A stretch of 64,000 bases of DNA, taken from contig CP076020.1 in NCBI GenBank assembly GCA_018622675.1, forward strand, positions 1,364,001-1,428,000. Direction: 5' to 3'. The notes below the pieces were generated by a model. That model saw only the letters and a program-made list of their open reading frames with translations. It had not been told where the DNA came from and did not search any database. This document shows positions 37,977 to 51,145 of this stretch, in pieces. Numbering within the stretch: position 1 is the stretch's first letter; each line of letters opens with the position of its first letter. The stretch comes from Mycoplasmatota bacterium. Its GTDB lineage: Bacteria; Bacillota_I; Bacilli_A; Izemoplasmatales; Hujiaoplasmataceae. A program made the position numbers and the translations under genes.

Positions 37977-38167
37977 GGAAAGTCATCTGTATTGTAAATA
38001 TACTCCTTATATTGTTTATGAAAGTTTATTGAATCTAGTTTTTCTTCTAATACATTTGATTTATTATATTCAATTTGATTACAAAAATAAAACATTCCAT
38101 TTTTCATATTAAATAAACCAATATATTTTCCATAACTTCTTGTAATAATATGATTGTTTTGAGTCAT
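37977..38167 (-). pseudogene. Out-of-frame N-terminal domain of the radical SAM gene
   Basis: From ATG 38167, 64 codons (TQNNHIITRSYGKYIGLFNM ... YIYNTDDFP) form a plausible N-terminal domain as found in SPASM maturases. This frame then runs on into a hydrophobic shadow of the radical SAM gene. The junction GACTTTCCGTGGTT needs one extra base to fuse it to VVTISINLSNNC. The combined product would be about 438 residues. Confidence 0.55.
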
Positions 38168-39014
38168 GAATAATCTTCTCCTAAATAAGATTCTCTAAGT
38201 TTTAAGTCTAGTTCAAATATTATTTTGGTTTTTAGTCTAATAATTTTGATGTAATTAAAAGAAATACTAATGATTAATTTAATAATAACGAAATCTATTA
38301 TAAGTAAATATTCTTATAGATCATTCATGTTTATTATAATTTACATACAACCATTGTCAATAGAATCAATGATAATTAAAAAAATAAATAATAAATAGCC
38401 ATTAGATAGATAATTTTACTTATAAAGTATGTAAAAAATATACTTTAATGAAAAATAGTTACTAAAACTAAAGCAGATTGTAAATGGTATAACAAAGGTC
38501 TCACCAACTGTAATCAGGAGTATGGTTTCAAAAACCGTTTACATTTCAGATGAAAAATATATATATTATAAAAATAAAATAAGTCAAACAAAAGCTTTTT
38601 TGATTGGTAGTTCAATAACCCGTATGCAGTTCAACCTAGTGAAAGCTAAATTGTATTATATTGGAAACGAAAAATATGGATGCTAAACATTGGTCAAACA
38701 TCTCTATCTCATTTAATTCGTACTCTATTTTACAACCTAGACCACTTGTGAAAGAAGCTAAAATGCTTTTTATGATTTCTTCTTTAAGTTGAAGCGTCCA
38801 AAGAGATATGGGAATTCGAACCTACATTGTATGTTATATACGGCAAAATAGAATTATATAATTATGGCGATAGAAAGTGTAGGAAAGAAAAAAGGTTTTA
38901 GGTTTTTTTGTGATAACGAAGTTATTCACAAAAAGATAATTTAGTCCAAAAATTTAAGAATAATTTTTATTATAAAATGCGGTTTCAGAGGTCATACTCA
39001 ATAGTATAAAACCA
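38168..39014. other. Non-coding, decayed island DNA
   Basis: About 850 nt without a supportable gene. It contains two T-arm-like fragments of tRNA (38616-38643, about 19 of 28 positions as in tRNA-Glu, and GGGAATTCGAACC at 38810-38822), and a 55-codon open frame from about 38523 without a recognisable product. It looks like degraded remains of older insertions. Confidence 0.4.
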
Positions 39015-39215
39015 TAAAAAAAGTTAGCGATTTAGCTAACTTTATATGTTTATGCTGGTGACCCGTACGGGATTCGAACCCGTGAATGCATGCGTGAAAG
39101 GCATGCAGTATAAAATCGTATAAGCGCCAAATATAGATTAAATATCACTATGGCATTTAATTTGACCCCTATTTTGACCCCCATAGATTTTTGCTAAAAA
39201 ACCTATCTAAATAGT
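39015..39215 (-). repeat. tRNA-Glu repeat copy D
   Basis: Hairpin GTTAGC/GCTAAC, then tRNA-Glu identity from 39056 to 39105, then the shared tail. Here the minus-strand frame GVKIGVKLNAIVIFNLYLALI does not stop at the junction but reads through the tRNA part to a TAA after SPA, as many integrases that overlap their attachment site do. Similarity to copy B extends to about 39215. Confidence 0.85.
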
Positions 39216-39271
39216 ACTTTACCTACATTTTTCTTCGCCATTTTTATGCATTTTTTAGTTGACTTTTACAA

Positions 39272-40819
39272 CTATTTATACTTTGCTTTTATATATTGTT
39301 CCCAGTCACTAATATGTTCTGGCCAAGTTTTCCCAGTTAACTCATCGAGTCTAGATGAATCTTCACATACTGTAATAAAAGACTCATTATTATATGTTTT
39401 AATCATATAGTTTACAAAGGAAATGTACTGAAATATAGAATCGTTATTGTATACACCATACACATCATCATATTGTTCTTCAAGATAAACATAAACATCA
39501 ACCCATTCATATTTATCCTCTACGTAATTAATCTCTCTATTATAAATATTTTCAAATTCTTCAACAGCTTTATTTACCTTTAAAGAAAAATCTCCAAAAT
39601 CATTGCTCCCAAAGTATGTTTCCTCTATATACTTGTCCATATAATAAAAATCATATGAATAGTAAGCTGCAACCGCCTCTAATATCCATTGAGAATTTGT
39701 CATATAGGGATATGTAATATAATGTACATATTCATGACTTAGAGCTGGTATTAGTGCTAATTGCATGAAGCCAGAATTATATCTACTTACAGGAGCAGGC
39801 CCAATGTGTATTCTTAAAGGTATATAATTGATTTCATCAGATTTTAACAAGTTATCAATTCTTGACATTTCTTCTTCAAATAAAATAATATTACCTTTTA
39901 ACTCTTTGTAATCATTCATTAAGAAGTTTTCTGGTAAAAACGAAATCCATTCTTTCTTCCTATAGTTTTCATGTAAATACCATGTTGCATGCTCTGTGTA
40001 CCAAATAGAATAATAACTACCAAGACTTCTATCAAAGAAAATGGAATAGTCATTTATAGGCACTTCATAATCATATCCACTATCTAGAATCCATGCATTT
40101 AAGTAAGTATTGTATTGATGTTCAAACTCATCATGTTCTGACAAAGCTAACAAATCAATCAGATCATAAATATTATTTTCATTTATTATAAAGCTCACTA
40201 ACTGGATAGATAATGATTTGACATGTTCTATATCATCACCTGAAGCGTATGTTTCAGTAAATGTAGGATAGGTTAAATCCATTAAATCTTGTTTATATTC
40301 ATTAAGGAAATAATTAAGAGTATCAGCATTTAATGATTCAGTATCCTGTTCAATAAAATCTAGTTCTATAGCAATATAATTTGACAGTCCATAGAGAAGT
40401 CCATAATTTACCTTTGTATCGTATAGACTTAATATTGAATGAAAAACAGCTTCAAACGAATCTATATGATCAACATTTAAATATACAATATTGTTGTAAT
40501 TATCTAGGTAATTGTCGTTATCTAAAGATATATTATAAGTGATTTCTTTGTCTTCAGTAATTCCTCTAATTATTAAGTAGTCTACGATGACTTCAATATT
40601 ATCTATGACATCTTCTTCTACAATATCGTCTTCTTTATCAAAAATATAAACTGCATTAATATCAGTTGATAATTCAATCAAATCAGAAGATATACATAAT
40701 CCATCTACCACTACTTCATCATCCAAACATTTTCTTGTAGGATTCGTTTCACTGCATGAGATTAGTAAGAATATACTTAAGCAGGAAATGAAGATTATTT
40801 TAATTTTATATACGTTCAT
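39272..40819 (-). CDS. HExxH lipoprotein, putative zinc metallopeptidase (paralogue 1)
   Basis: A 515-residue predicted lipoprotein with lipobox LLISC (Cys about 22) and an early Cys pair (KCLDDEVVVDGLC). The long N-terminal region has no known domain. The C-terminal part has ALSHEYVHYITYPYM (about residue 370) with WILEAVAAYYSYD downstream: HExxH followed by a Glu in W-x-x-E, the gluzincin pattern. It is a tandem paralogue of the gene upstream, which ends 5 nt before it; both have GGAG 8 nt before ATG. Substrate unknown. Confidence 0.65.
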   Translation of the reverse strand: MNVYKIKIIFISCLSIFLLISCSETNPTRKCLDDEVVVDGLCISSDLIELSTDINAVYIFDKEDDIVEEDVIDNIEVIVDYLIIRGITEDKEITYNISLDNDNYLDNYNNIVYLNVDHIDSFEAVFHSILSLYDTKVNYGLLYGLSNYIAIELDFIEQDTESLNADTLNYFLNEYKQDLMDLTYPTFTETYASGDDIEHVKSLSIQLVSFIINENNIYDLIDLLALSEHDEFEHQYNTYLNAWILDSGYDYEVPINDYSIFFDRSLGSYYSIWYTEHATWYLHENYRKKEWISFLPENFLMNDYKELKGNIILFEEEMSRIDNLLKSDEINYIPLRIHIGPAPVSRYNSGFMQLALIPALSHEYVHYITYPYMTNSQWILEAVAAYYSYDFYYMDKYIEETYFGSNDFGDFSLKVNKAVEEFENIYNREINYVEDKYEWVDVYVYLEEQYDDVYGVYNNDSIFQYISFVNYMIKTYNNESFITVCEDSSRLDELTGKTWPEHISDWEQYIKAKYK

Positions 40820-40824
40820 AACGA

Positions 40825-42399
40825 TTACTCCTGTTCATACTTTTCTTTAATATATTGTTCCCAGTCACTAAAATGTTCAGGCCATGTTTTATTTGTTAAT
40901 TCTATAATTTTATCAGTATCTTTTAGAACTGATAAATAAGCATCTTCACCATAAGTTTCTATAAAATAGTTAGAAAAAGAAATACTCTGAGAAGAGGAAA
41001 CTTCTAATGTAGCGACTTGATAAATATCATTATATTGATTTTCTAAGTATACAAAGATATCATTCAACTCCATTTTATCCTTTGAAAAATCAGGATTACC
41101 TCCATGAATTTCTTTAAAAAATTCAACTGTGTTTTTAAGTTTATCTAAATATTCTAGGCCATAGTAATCCTCTCCTGATAATATATAATCATACATATAT
41201 TGATGATATGCTTCTGAAAAATAAAAGCCATATGCATAATCATAATAGTATGCAACAACTTCCCTTATCCAAGGAGCAGATTCTAAATATGACCAAGTAA
41301 TATGGTGAATATATTCATGATTGAGAATTCGTAGTTCTTCTAGGTAAATATTTCCAACATTATACCAACTAATCCCGTCTTGGTATCCCTGAATATGAAT
41401 GGTTAAATCTCTATAAACAATTGACTCATCTTTTAATAACCGATCGGCTTCATCCATATCCATTTCACATATTACAATTGCATCTTTTAGTGTTTTATAA
41501 TCACTCAATAATGGATTCCCAAAAAGAACCTTATCACTGTATAAATTTTTATAACCCTTTGATAAGTTCCAAGTTATGTGTTCAGTATACCAAACTGCTA
41601 TATAGTTCTTCGGATTCCTGTCAAAGAATATCGGATATTCATTTATTGGTATTTCATAATCATAGCCACTGTCTAGAATCCATGCATTTAAGTAAGTTTT
41701 ATATTGTTGTTCAAATCCATCATATTCTGCTAAAGCTAACAAATCTATTAAATCATAAATACTATTTTCATTTATTATAAAGCTCACAAACTGAATAGAT
41801 AATGTTTCAACATGTTCTATATCATCAAGAGTTGCATATGTTTCAGTAAATGTAGGAAAAGTTAGATCCATTAAATCTTGTTTATCTTCATTAAGAAAAT
41901 AATTAAGTGTATCATTGTTCATGGGTTCTTCAATATAATCTAATTCTATAGAAATATAATTTGATAGTCCATAAAGAAGCCCATAATTTACTTTAGTGTC
42001 ATAAAGACTTAAGATAGAATGAAAAATAGTTTCAAGTGAATCAATATGATCAATATTTAAATATACATGATTGTTATAAGTATCTAAGTAATTATCATTA
42101 TCTGATGATATATTATAAGTAATTTCTTTGTCTTCTGTAATTCCTCTAATTAATAAGTAATCTACGATAACCTCAATACTATCTATGGCATCTTCTTCGA
42201 TAATGTTATCTTCTTCATCGAAAATATAAACTGCATTAGTATCATTTGCTAATTCAATCAAATCAGAAGATATACAAGAGCCGTCTACCAATACTTGATT
42301 ATCTAGACATTCTGTTGTAGTATTTGTTTCACTACACGAGGTTAGTAAGAATATACTTAAGAATAAAATGATGAAAATTTTAATTTTATACACATTCAT
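40825..42399 (-). CDS. HExxH lipoprotein, putative zinc metallopeptidase (paralogue 2)
   Basis: A 524-residue paralogue of the gene at 39272. N-terminal halves match at most positions (for example IEVIVDYLLIRGITEDKEI and LYDTKVNYGLLYGLSNYI), while the C-terminal catalytic halves differ much more. The metal motif is LNHEYIHHITWSY with WIREVVAYYYDY after it. I start at the second ATG (42399), which gives the same start (MNVYKIKI) and the same GGAG-8 nt spacing as paralogue 1; an ATG 9 nt upstream is too close to the GGAG. It is the first gene of the module next to the intact tRNA-Glu. Confidence 0.65.
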   Translation of the reverse strand: MNVYKIKIFIILFLSIFLLTSCSETNTTTECLDNQVLVDGSCISSDLIELANDTNAVYIFDEEDNIIEEDAIDSIEVIVDYLLIRGITEDKEITYNISSDNDNYLDTYNNHVYLNIDHIDSLETIFHSILSLYDTKVNYGLLYGLSNYISIELDYIEEPMNNDTLNYFLNEDKQDLMDLTFPTFTETYATLDDIEHVETLSIQFVSFIINENSIYDLIDLLALAEYDGFEQQYKTYLNAWILDSGYDYEIPINEYPIFFDRNPKNYIAVWYTEHITWNLSKGYKNLYSDKVLFGNPLLSDYKTLKDAIVICEMDMDEADRLLKDESIVYRDLTIHIQGYQDGISWYNVGNIYLEELRILNHEYIHHITWSYLESAPWIREVVAYYYDYAYGFYFSEAYHQYMYDYILSGEDYYGLEYLDKLKNTVEFFKEIHGGNPDFSKDKMELNDIFVYLENQYNDIYQVATLEVSSSQSISFSNYFIETYGEDAYLSVLKDTDKIIELTNKTWPEHFSDWEQYIKEKYEQE

Positions 42400-42470
42400 A
42401 ACATTCACTCCAATTCATTTCTTATACCCTATACAATACACGATTAGAAGAAAAAAATATATAGAATAAC

Positions 42471-42499
42471 AAAAAAAAGTTAGCGATTAAGCTAACTTT
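42471..42499 (-). terminator. Terminator of the rrn-tRNA operon
   Basis: Nine-bp stem AAAGTTAGC/GCTAACTTT with a GATTAA loop and a T run on the minus strand, 12 nt after the tRNA-Glu 3' end. The same hairpin is repeated beside each partial tRNA copy. Confidence 0.88.
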
Positions 42500-42511
42500 A
42501 TATGTTTATGC

Positions 42512-42587
42512 TGGTGACCCGTACGGGATTCGAACCCGTGAATGCATGCGTGAAAGGCATGTGAGTTAACCGTTTCTCCAACGGGCC
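42512..42587 (-). tRNA. tRNA-Glu (UUC), intact; integration target
   Basis: A full cloverleaf of 76 nt: acceptor GGCCCGT/ACGGGTC, anticodon stem CATGC/GCATG with loop CTTTCAC (anticodon TTC), T-arm ACGGG-TTCGAAT-CCCGT, encoded CCA. It is the last gene of the rRNA operon. Its 3' half from the anticodon arm onward is the part duplicated at 25648, 31431, 33263 and 39056. Confidence 0.95.
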
Positions 42588-42594
42588 AATTTAA

Positions 42595-42671
42595 TGGCGC
42601 CTCAACTAGGATTTGAACCTAGGACCCCATGATTAACAGTCATGTGCTCTGACCAGCTGAGCTATTGAGGC
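42595..42671 (-). tRNA. tRNA-Asn (GUU)
   Basis: 77 nt: acceptor GCCTCAA/TTGAGGC, anticodon stem CATGA/TCATG with loop CTGTTAA (anticodon GTT), T-arm CTAGG-TTCAAAT-CCTAG, encoded CCA. It lies between 5S rRNA and tRNA-Glu. Confidence 0.95.
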
Positions 42672-42686
42672 ATTAAAAAGAAAGAT

Positions 42687-42799
42687 AGCCTGGCAACGAC
42701 CTAGTCTTGCGCAATTGCACTACATTTGGCGCTGAAACGCTTAACTACTGTGTTCGGTATGGGAACAGGTGTGTCCGTTTCGCTAAAGTCACCAGACTT
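42687..42799 (-). rRNA. rrf: 5S ribosomal RNA
   Basis: Terminal helix GTCTGG/CCAGGC, and the conserved CCCATACCGAACACAG and GACTAGGTCGTTGCC segments. About 30 nt separate it from the 23S 3' end. Ends are approximate. Confidence 0.9.
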
Positions 42800-42830
42800 G
42801 TCTTTCAAAACTGAATAAATTGTATTAAGC

Positions 42831-45681
<2,851 letters not shown>

Positions 45682-45777
45682 CTACAATTTATTCACTTTT
45701 CAAAGATCTTTCTTTCCAGAAACATCAGTCTCTGAAAACTAAACATATATCAAGAAAGTTTCAACTTCTTTCTCCCT

Positions 45778-47307
<1,530 letters not shown>

Positions 47308-47447
47308 TTTATAAAAAGTTCTTTTATAGCTCATTATTTGTTCTTCTTTGTTTCCAAAAAAATTGATTTTTCGTCGTTGTTCTTTCTTGTATATGTTCAG
47401 TTTTCAAAGACCTTGTTTCTTTGCGTGTCATCTTGACGCGCTTATAT

Positions 47448-47476
47448 ATTCTATCACAGCCATAATTCAAAGTCAA
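47448..47476 (-). promoter_or_regulatory. Promoter of the rRNA operon
   Basis: On the minus strand TTGACT (47471-47476), 17 nt, TAGAAT (47448-47453), about 140 nt before the 16S 5' end. The leader between them contains sequence complementary to the region near 45.7 kb, as in processing stalks. Confidence 0.7.
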
Positions 47477-47607
47477 TAATTTTTAATCACTTTTTTTGAA
47501 TTTTTTTAAACATTGTATTTAATGCCAATTATGTGCAGTAAATAGGTGTAAAAAGCTATGATACAATTTATATTTGCATTATATATTGTATAACAAATCA
47601 AATATTT

Positions 47608-49170
47608 TTACAAGCCAAATAATCTTAAAATATCATTATATGTAACATATAACATTAATCCTATCAATAAAAAGAAAACAGCTGTATGTAATATGTTTTC
47701 AATTTTTTGATTTGGTTTCTTTTTTGTTATAGCTTCATAACCCAAGAAAACAATTCTTCCACCATCTAAAGCTGGTATTGGTAATAGGTTTAGAATACCT
47801 AAGTTGACAGATAATAAAGCAATAAATTGGAACAAATATATTAAACCTAAGGCTGATGCTTGTCTAACCATCGAAAAAATACCTACAAAGCCAGATAAAT
47901 CTCTTACACCCACTTGGTCTGAAGAGAACAACAATCTAAGTGTTGAAAATATCGATGTTGCAGCCCCTACAAAACTTTGCCCGGCATTACTAAAAGAACC
48001 AAAAAAGCTGATCTTAGAAGATGACTCAATTCCAATTTTTGTAAAATATATTTCATAGCCTAATCCGCTTAGGACTTCCTCGCTGTACGCAACATATGTA
48101 AATGTTAACTCAGAACCATCTCTTTCAAGAACAATTTCTGTAGGATTTTCCTCGCTAGTTCCTTCTGTATAAGACAAAGCAAATGGTATTAACTCATTCA
48201 CACTAGAAAAAGTTGTTCCATCAATACTGATAATTTTATCGCCAGGTAAAATATCTGAGTTTACATATATAGGTTGGTCAACAACAATACCCTCTCGATT
48301 AGGATCTAATGTAAAACCAAGATTATAAAAATAATGCATAGGTTTGATTGGATCTAAGTTTATGGTTTCGCCATCTCTATTTACAACAAAGTGATATTCT
48401 GTCACAGGCTGATTTAATTGAGAAACAATTGAGTTACTTGTTCCTTGCCAAGAATCAACTTCTACACCATTAATAGATTGAATATCATCACCTTCAAGCA
48501 AAATACCATCTGCAGGCATATGATCTGTAACCCCACCTAACTCAGTGCTATCCATATCTGGAACTCCCATAAATAAGGCAATGGTTAAATAAATTACAAA
48601 TGCTAAAACGAAATTCATTAAGGGGCCACCAAAAGTCGTTAAAAGCCTATCCATTTTAGATTTATCGTTAAAACGTCTATTTGATGGAGCGATTTGCATT
48701 TCATTTTTTTCATAAACATACATGGCTTTTTCATTTACTTTTAAGCCATTAATATTTAAATGATCTCGATCTTTCAAGTCAAAAGTTTCAACAAGAGTCT
48801 CGATAGCTTCTGGATAACGTTTATCATCAAGATTTAAAACAATCTTTGATACATTTTGATTATCATCTAAAACTATCCCAATTTTTTGACCGACCTTTAA
48901 GACTTCTGCATCTAATTCTTCACCAGCCATTGAAACATAACCACCAAAAGGAATAGCCCTAATAGAATATGTTGTTTCTCCTTTTTTTGTAGACCATAAT
49001 TTGGGTCCCATACCAAAAGAATACTCATGACATAAGATACCTGCTCTTTTCGCAAAAAACAAATGCCCTAACTCATGAATACAAATGACCAAACTTAAAA
49101 CTAATAAAAAGATAATAATATTAATAAACACATCAAATGCTGATGCTAAAAAACTTAATGTAATAAACAT
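47608..49170 (-). CDS. rseP: RseP/RasP-type site-2 zinc protease
   Basis: A 520-residue intramembrane metalloprotease. The active site is LVICIHELGHLFFAKRAG (HExxH, about residues 27-44) and the second metal motif is LNLLPIPALDGGRIVF (Asp ligand). Between them lie the usual Firmicutes insert and two tandem PDZ-like segments (EGDDIQSINGVEVDSW and PGDKIISIDGTTFSSV), which explain the extra length over the roughly 420-residue Bacillus form. It cleaves anti-sigma factors or signal-peptide remnants. It is the last gene of the uppS-cdsA-dxr-rseP operon. Confidence 0.93.
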   Translation of the reverse strand: MFITLSFLASAFDVFINIIIFLLVLSLVICIHELGHLFFAKRAGILCHEYSFGMGPKLWSTKKGETTYSIRAIPFGGYVSMAGEELDAEVLKVGQKIGIVLDDNQNVSKIVLNLDDKRYPEAIETLVETFDLKDRDHLNINGLKVNEKAMYVYEKNEMQIAPSNRRFNDKSKMDRLLTTFGGPLMNFVLAFVIYLTIALFMGVPDMDSTELGGVTDHMPADGILLEGDDIQSINGVEVDSWQGTSNSIVSQLNQPVTEYHFVVNRDGETINLDPIKPMHYFYNLGFTLDPNREGIVVDQPIYVNSDILPGDKIISIDGTTFSSVNELIPFALSYTEGTSEENPTEIVLERDGSELTFTYVAYSEEVLSGLGYEIYFTKIGIESSSKISFFGSFSNAGQSFVGAATSIFSTLRLLFSSDQVGVRDLSGFVGIFSMVRQASALGLIYLFQFIALLSVNLGILNLLPIPALDGGRIVFLGYEAITKKKPNQKIENILHTAVFFLLIGLMLYVTYNDILRLFGL

Positions 49171-49184
49171 ATGTAGTTATTCTC

Positions 49185-50336
49185 CTATCTAAATTTCTTG
49201 TATATTTCTTCTTTTATAGTACTATCAAGTTCATATATCTCTTCTAAAGAAGGAAAATCTATAACCTGATGTTTTCTCATAGCTTCTTCTATAATTGTTT
49301 CTATATCTAAAAACTTAATTTTACCTGATAAAAACAAATCAACCGCAGCTTCATTGGCTGCATTTAAAACAGTTCTCATAGATCCACCTATCTTAAATGC
49401 ATTTATTGCAAAATTTAAACATGGATACCTTTCTAAGTCCATTGTTTGAAAACTCACATTGTTTAATAACATTAAATCAAAAGGTTTGATATGAGTAACT
49501 TTCCTATTGGGGTAATTCATTGCATAAGAAATCGGTAAATGCATATCAGGATGAGAAACATGCGCTAATATAGAGCCATCATTAAATTCCACTAATGAAT
49601 GAACCATACTTTCCTTATGAATGACGGTGTCTACTTTATCAATATCTAAATCAAACAAATAGCAAGCTTCAATAACTTCAAAACCCTTGTTCATCATCGT
49701 CGCTGAATCAATCGTTATTTTATTGCCCATTGACCAATTAGGATGTTTAAGTGCGTCACTAACACTGACATTTTTTAATTCATCACGACTTAATCCCCTA
49801 AAAGATCCGCCACTAGCTGTGATGATTAATCTTTTAATATCCTTAGTATTTTCATGATTCATTAATTGCCATAATGCATTATGTTCAGAATCTATTGGGT
49901 ATAACTTAAATTGATATTGTTTTTTTAATAAAGAAACTAAATGTCCACCAACGACAAGCGTTTCTTTATTGGCAAGCAATATATCTCTTTCAATTTTTAT
50001 TGCTTCTATGGTCGGTTCTAAGCCAACCATACCAACCAAAGCATTAATAAGATAAGCGTCTTGATCCTCTTTATGATATGTTGCTAGAGTTTTTAAACCT
50101 TGTCTGCCAAACTCTACTTTAATAGTCGGAAAAAGTTTCACTAACTTCTCCTTATCAAATTTATCTTTTACAACAACAATTTCAGGTAAAAACTTGCGAG
50201 TGATCTCTACTAACTTATCAAAGTTTGAGTAACCAGATATACCTATGAGTTTAAAATCATCTCTTTGTTTCTCGATGATATCCAATGTCTGTTCACCTAT
50301 AGAACCAGTAGCTCCTAATAAATATATATTCTTCAT
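49185..50336 (-). CDS. dxr: 1-deoxy-D-xylulose 5-phosphate reductoisomerase
   Basis: A 383-residue enzyme of the MEP isoprenoid pathway, converting DXP to MEP with NADPH. N-terminal GATGSIGEQTLDII binds NADPH; LLANKETLVVGG, YPIDSEHNALWQ (metal ligands), ASGGSFR and HPNWSMGNKITIDSATMMNKG are the catalytic blocks. Length is normal. It overlaps cdsA by 1 nt. Its presence shows isoprenoid synthesis by the MEP route for undecaprenyl phosphate, in line with the adjacent uppS. Confidence 0.96.
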   Translation of the reverse strand: MKNIYLLGATGSIGEQTLDIIEKQRDDFKLIGISGYSNFDKLVEITRKFLPEIVVVKDKFDKEKLVKLFPTIKVEFGRQGLKTLATYHKEDQDAYLINALVGMVGLEPTIEAIKIERDILLANKETLVVGGHLVSLLKKQYQFKLYPIDSEHNALWQLMNHENTKDIKRLIITASGGSFRGLSRDELKNVSVSDALKHPNWSMGNKITIDSATMMNKGFEVIEACYLFDLDIDKVDTVIHKESMVHSLVEFNDGSILAHVSHPDMHLPISYAMNYPNRKVTHIKPFDLMLLNNVSFQTMDLERYPCLNFAINAFKIGGSMRTVLNAANEAAVDLFLSGKIKFLDIETIIEEAMRKHQVIDFPSLEEIYELDSTIKEEIYKKFR

Positions 50337-51145
50337 TAAATCACCTGCAATATCATCATTAAAAAGGCTGCTGCAAACATAGTTGAATCAAATCTATCTA
50401 AGACACCACCATGGCCTGGAAATATATTTGAATAATCTTTTATGCCTTGTTCTCTTTTAAACTTAGAAGCAATTAAATCACCTGATTGTGAAACCATAGA
50501 TAATCCTAACGAAAGGATGATGATAAAAACTAAATGAAAATCAAATATATTTAGTATACTAGCAAATAAAGTTCCTAATGTGCCACCAAACAACAAACCA
50601 GCAAGGGCACCCTCAACACTTTTCTTTGGCGATACTTTTGGCAGTAATTTATGTTTGCCAAATTTAATACCAAAAAAGTAAGCAAAAGTATCAGTTAAAA
50701 TAGTAACAAGCAATAAATATAAAATTATTTCTAAAGAGATACTTCTTAGATACGCTAAAGCTGTAAAACCAATACTAGCATACAAAATAGCTATCATAGA
50801 TACACCTAGTTCTTGTCTAGTCATTCTTTGGTCAACTAAATATATCATAAAGTATGTTAATGATAAGGCTAATAAATACAAATACATCATTCGATGATAT
50901 TGAGTATGTTCAAAAAACAAAACATTTAATAAAACAAAAACAAATGTAAAGGCAATTGGTAAATAATGAAACCAGTATTTATCTAAACCATGTCTATGAA
51001 GTTTGATCATAAACTCATAAGCTGCCATCATCGCTAGAAGAATGACTCCACCTGAGAAAAGAAAAGATAAAGAGCCCTCGCCTATAACAAGAATACTACC
51101 AAAAACTAATATCAAAACAAAAGCTGTAATCATTCTTGTTTTCAT
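50336..51145 (-). CDS. cdsA: Phosphatidate cytidylyltransferase
   Basis: A 269-residue polytopic enzyme making CDP-diacylglycerol from phosphatidate and CTP. The family signature is in the C-terminal part: SQSGDLIASKFKREQGIKDY followed by SNIFPGHGGVLDRFDSTMF. DTFAYFFGIKFGKHKL is the other conserved block. It is joined to uppS and dxr with 1-nt overlaps. Confidence 0.95.
   Translation of the reverse strand: MKTRMITAFVLILVFGSILVIGEGSLSFLFSGGVILLAMMAAYEFMIKLHRHGLDKYWFHYLPIAFTFVFVLLNVLFFEHTQYHRMMYLYLLALSLTYFMIYLVDQRMTRQELGVSMIAILYASIGFTALAYLRSISLEIILYLLLVTILTDTFAYFFGIKFGKHKLLPKVSPKKSVEGALAGLLFGGTLGTLFASILNIFDFHLVFIIILSLGLSMVSQSGDLIASKFKREQGIKDYSNIFPGHGGVLDRFDSTMFAAAFLMMILQVI

Noticed and set aside
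25648-39105. Counting the four partial tRNA-Glu copies as functional tRNA genes.
   Set aside because: They lack the 5' acceptor strand and D-arm; only the 3' half is present.
25609-42499. Calling the repeats a CRISPR array or an integron.
   Set aside because: Units are 1.8-6 kb apart and contain tRNA sequence; there are no cas genes, no attC-like folding sites and no integron integrase.
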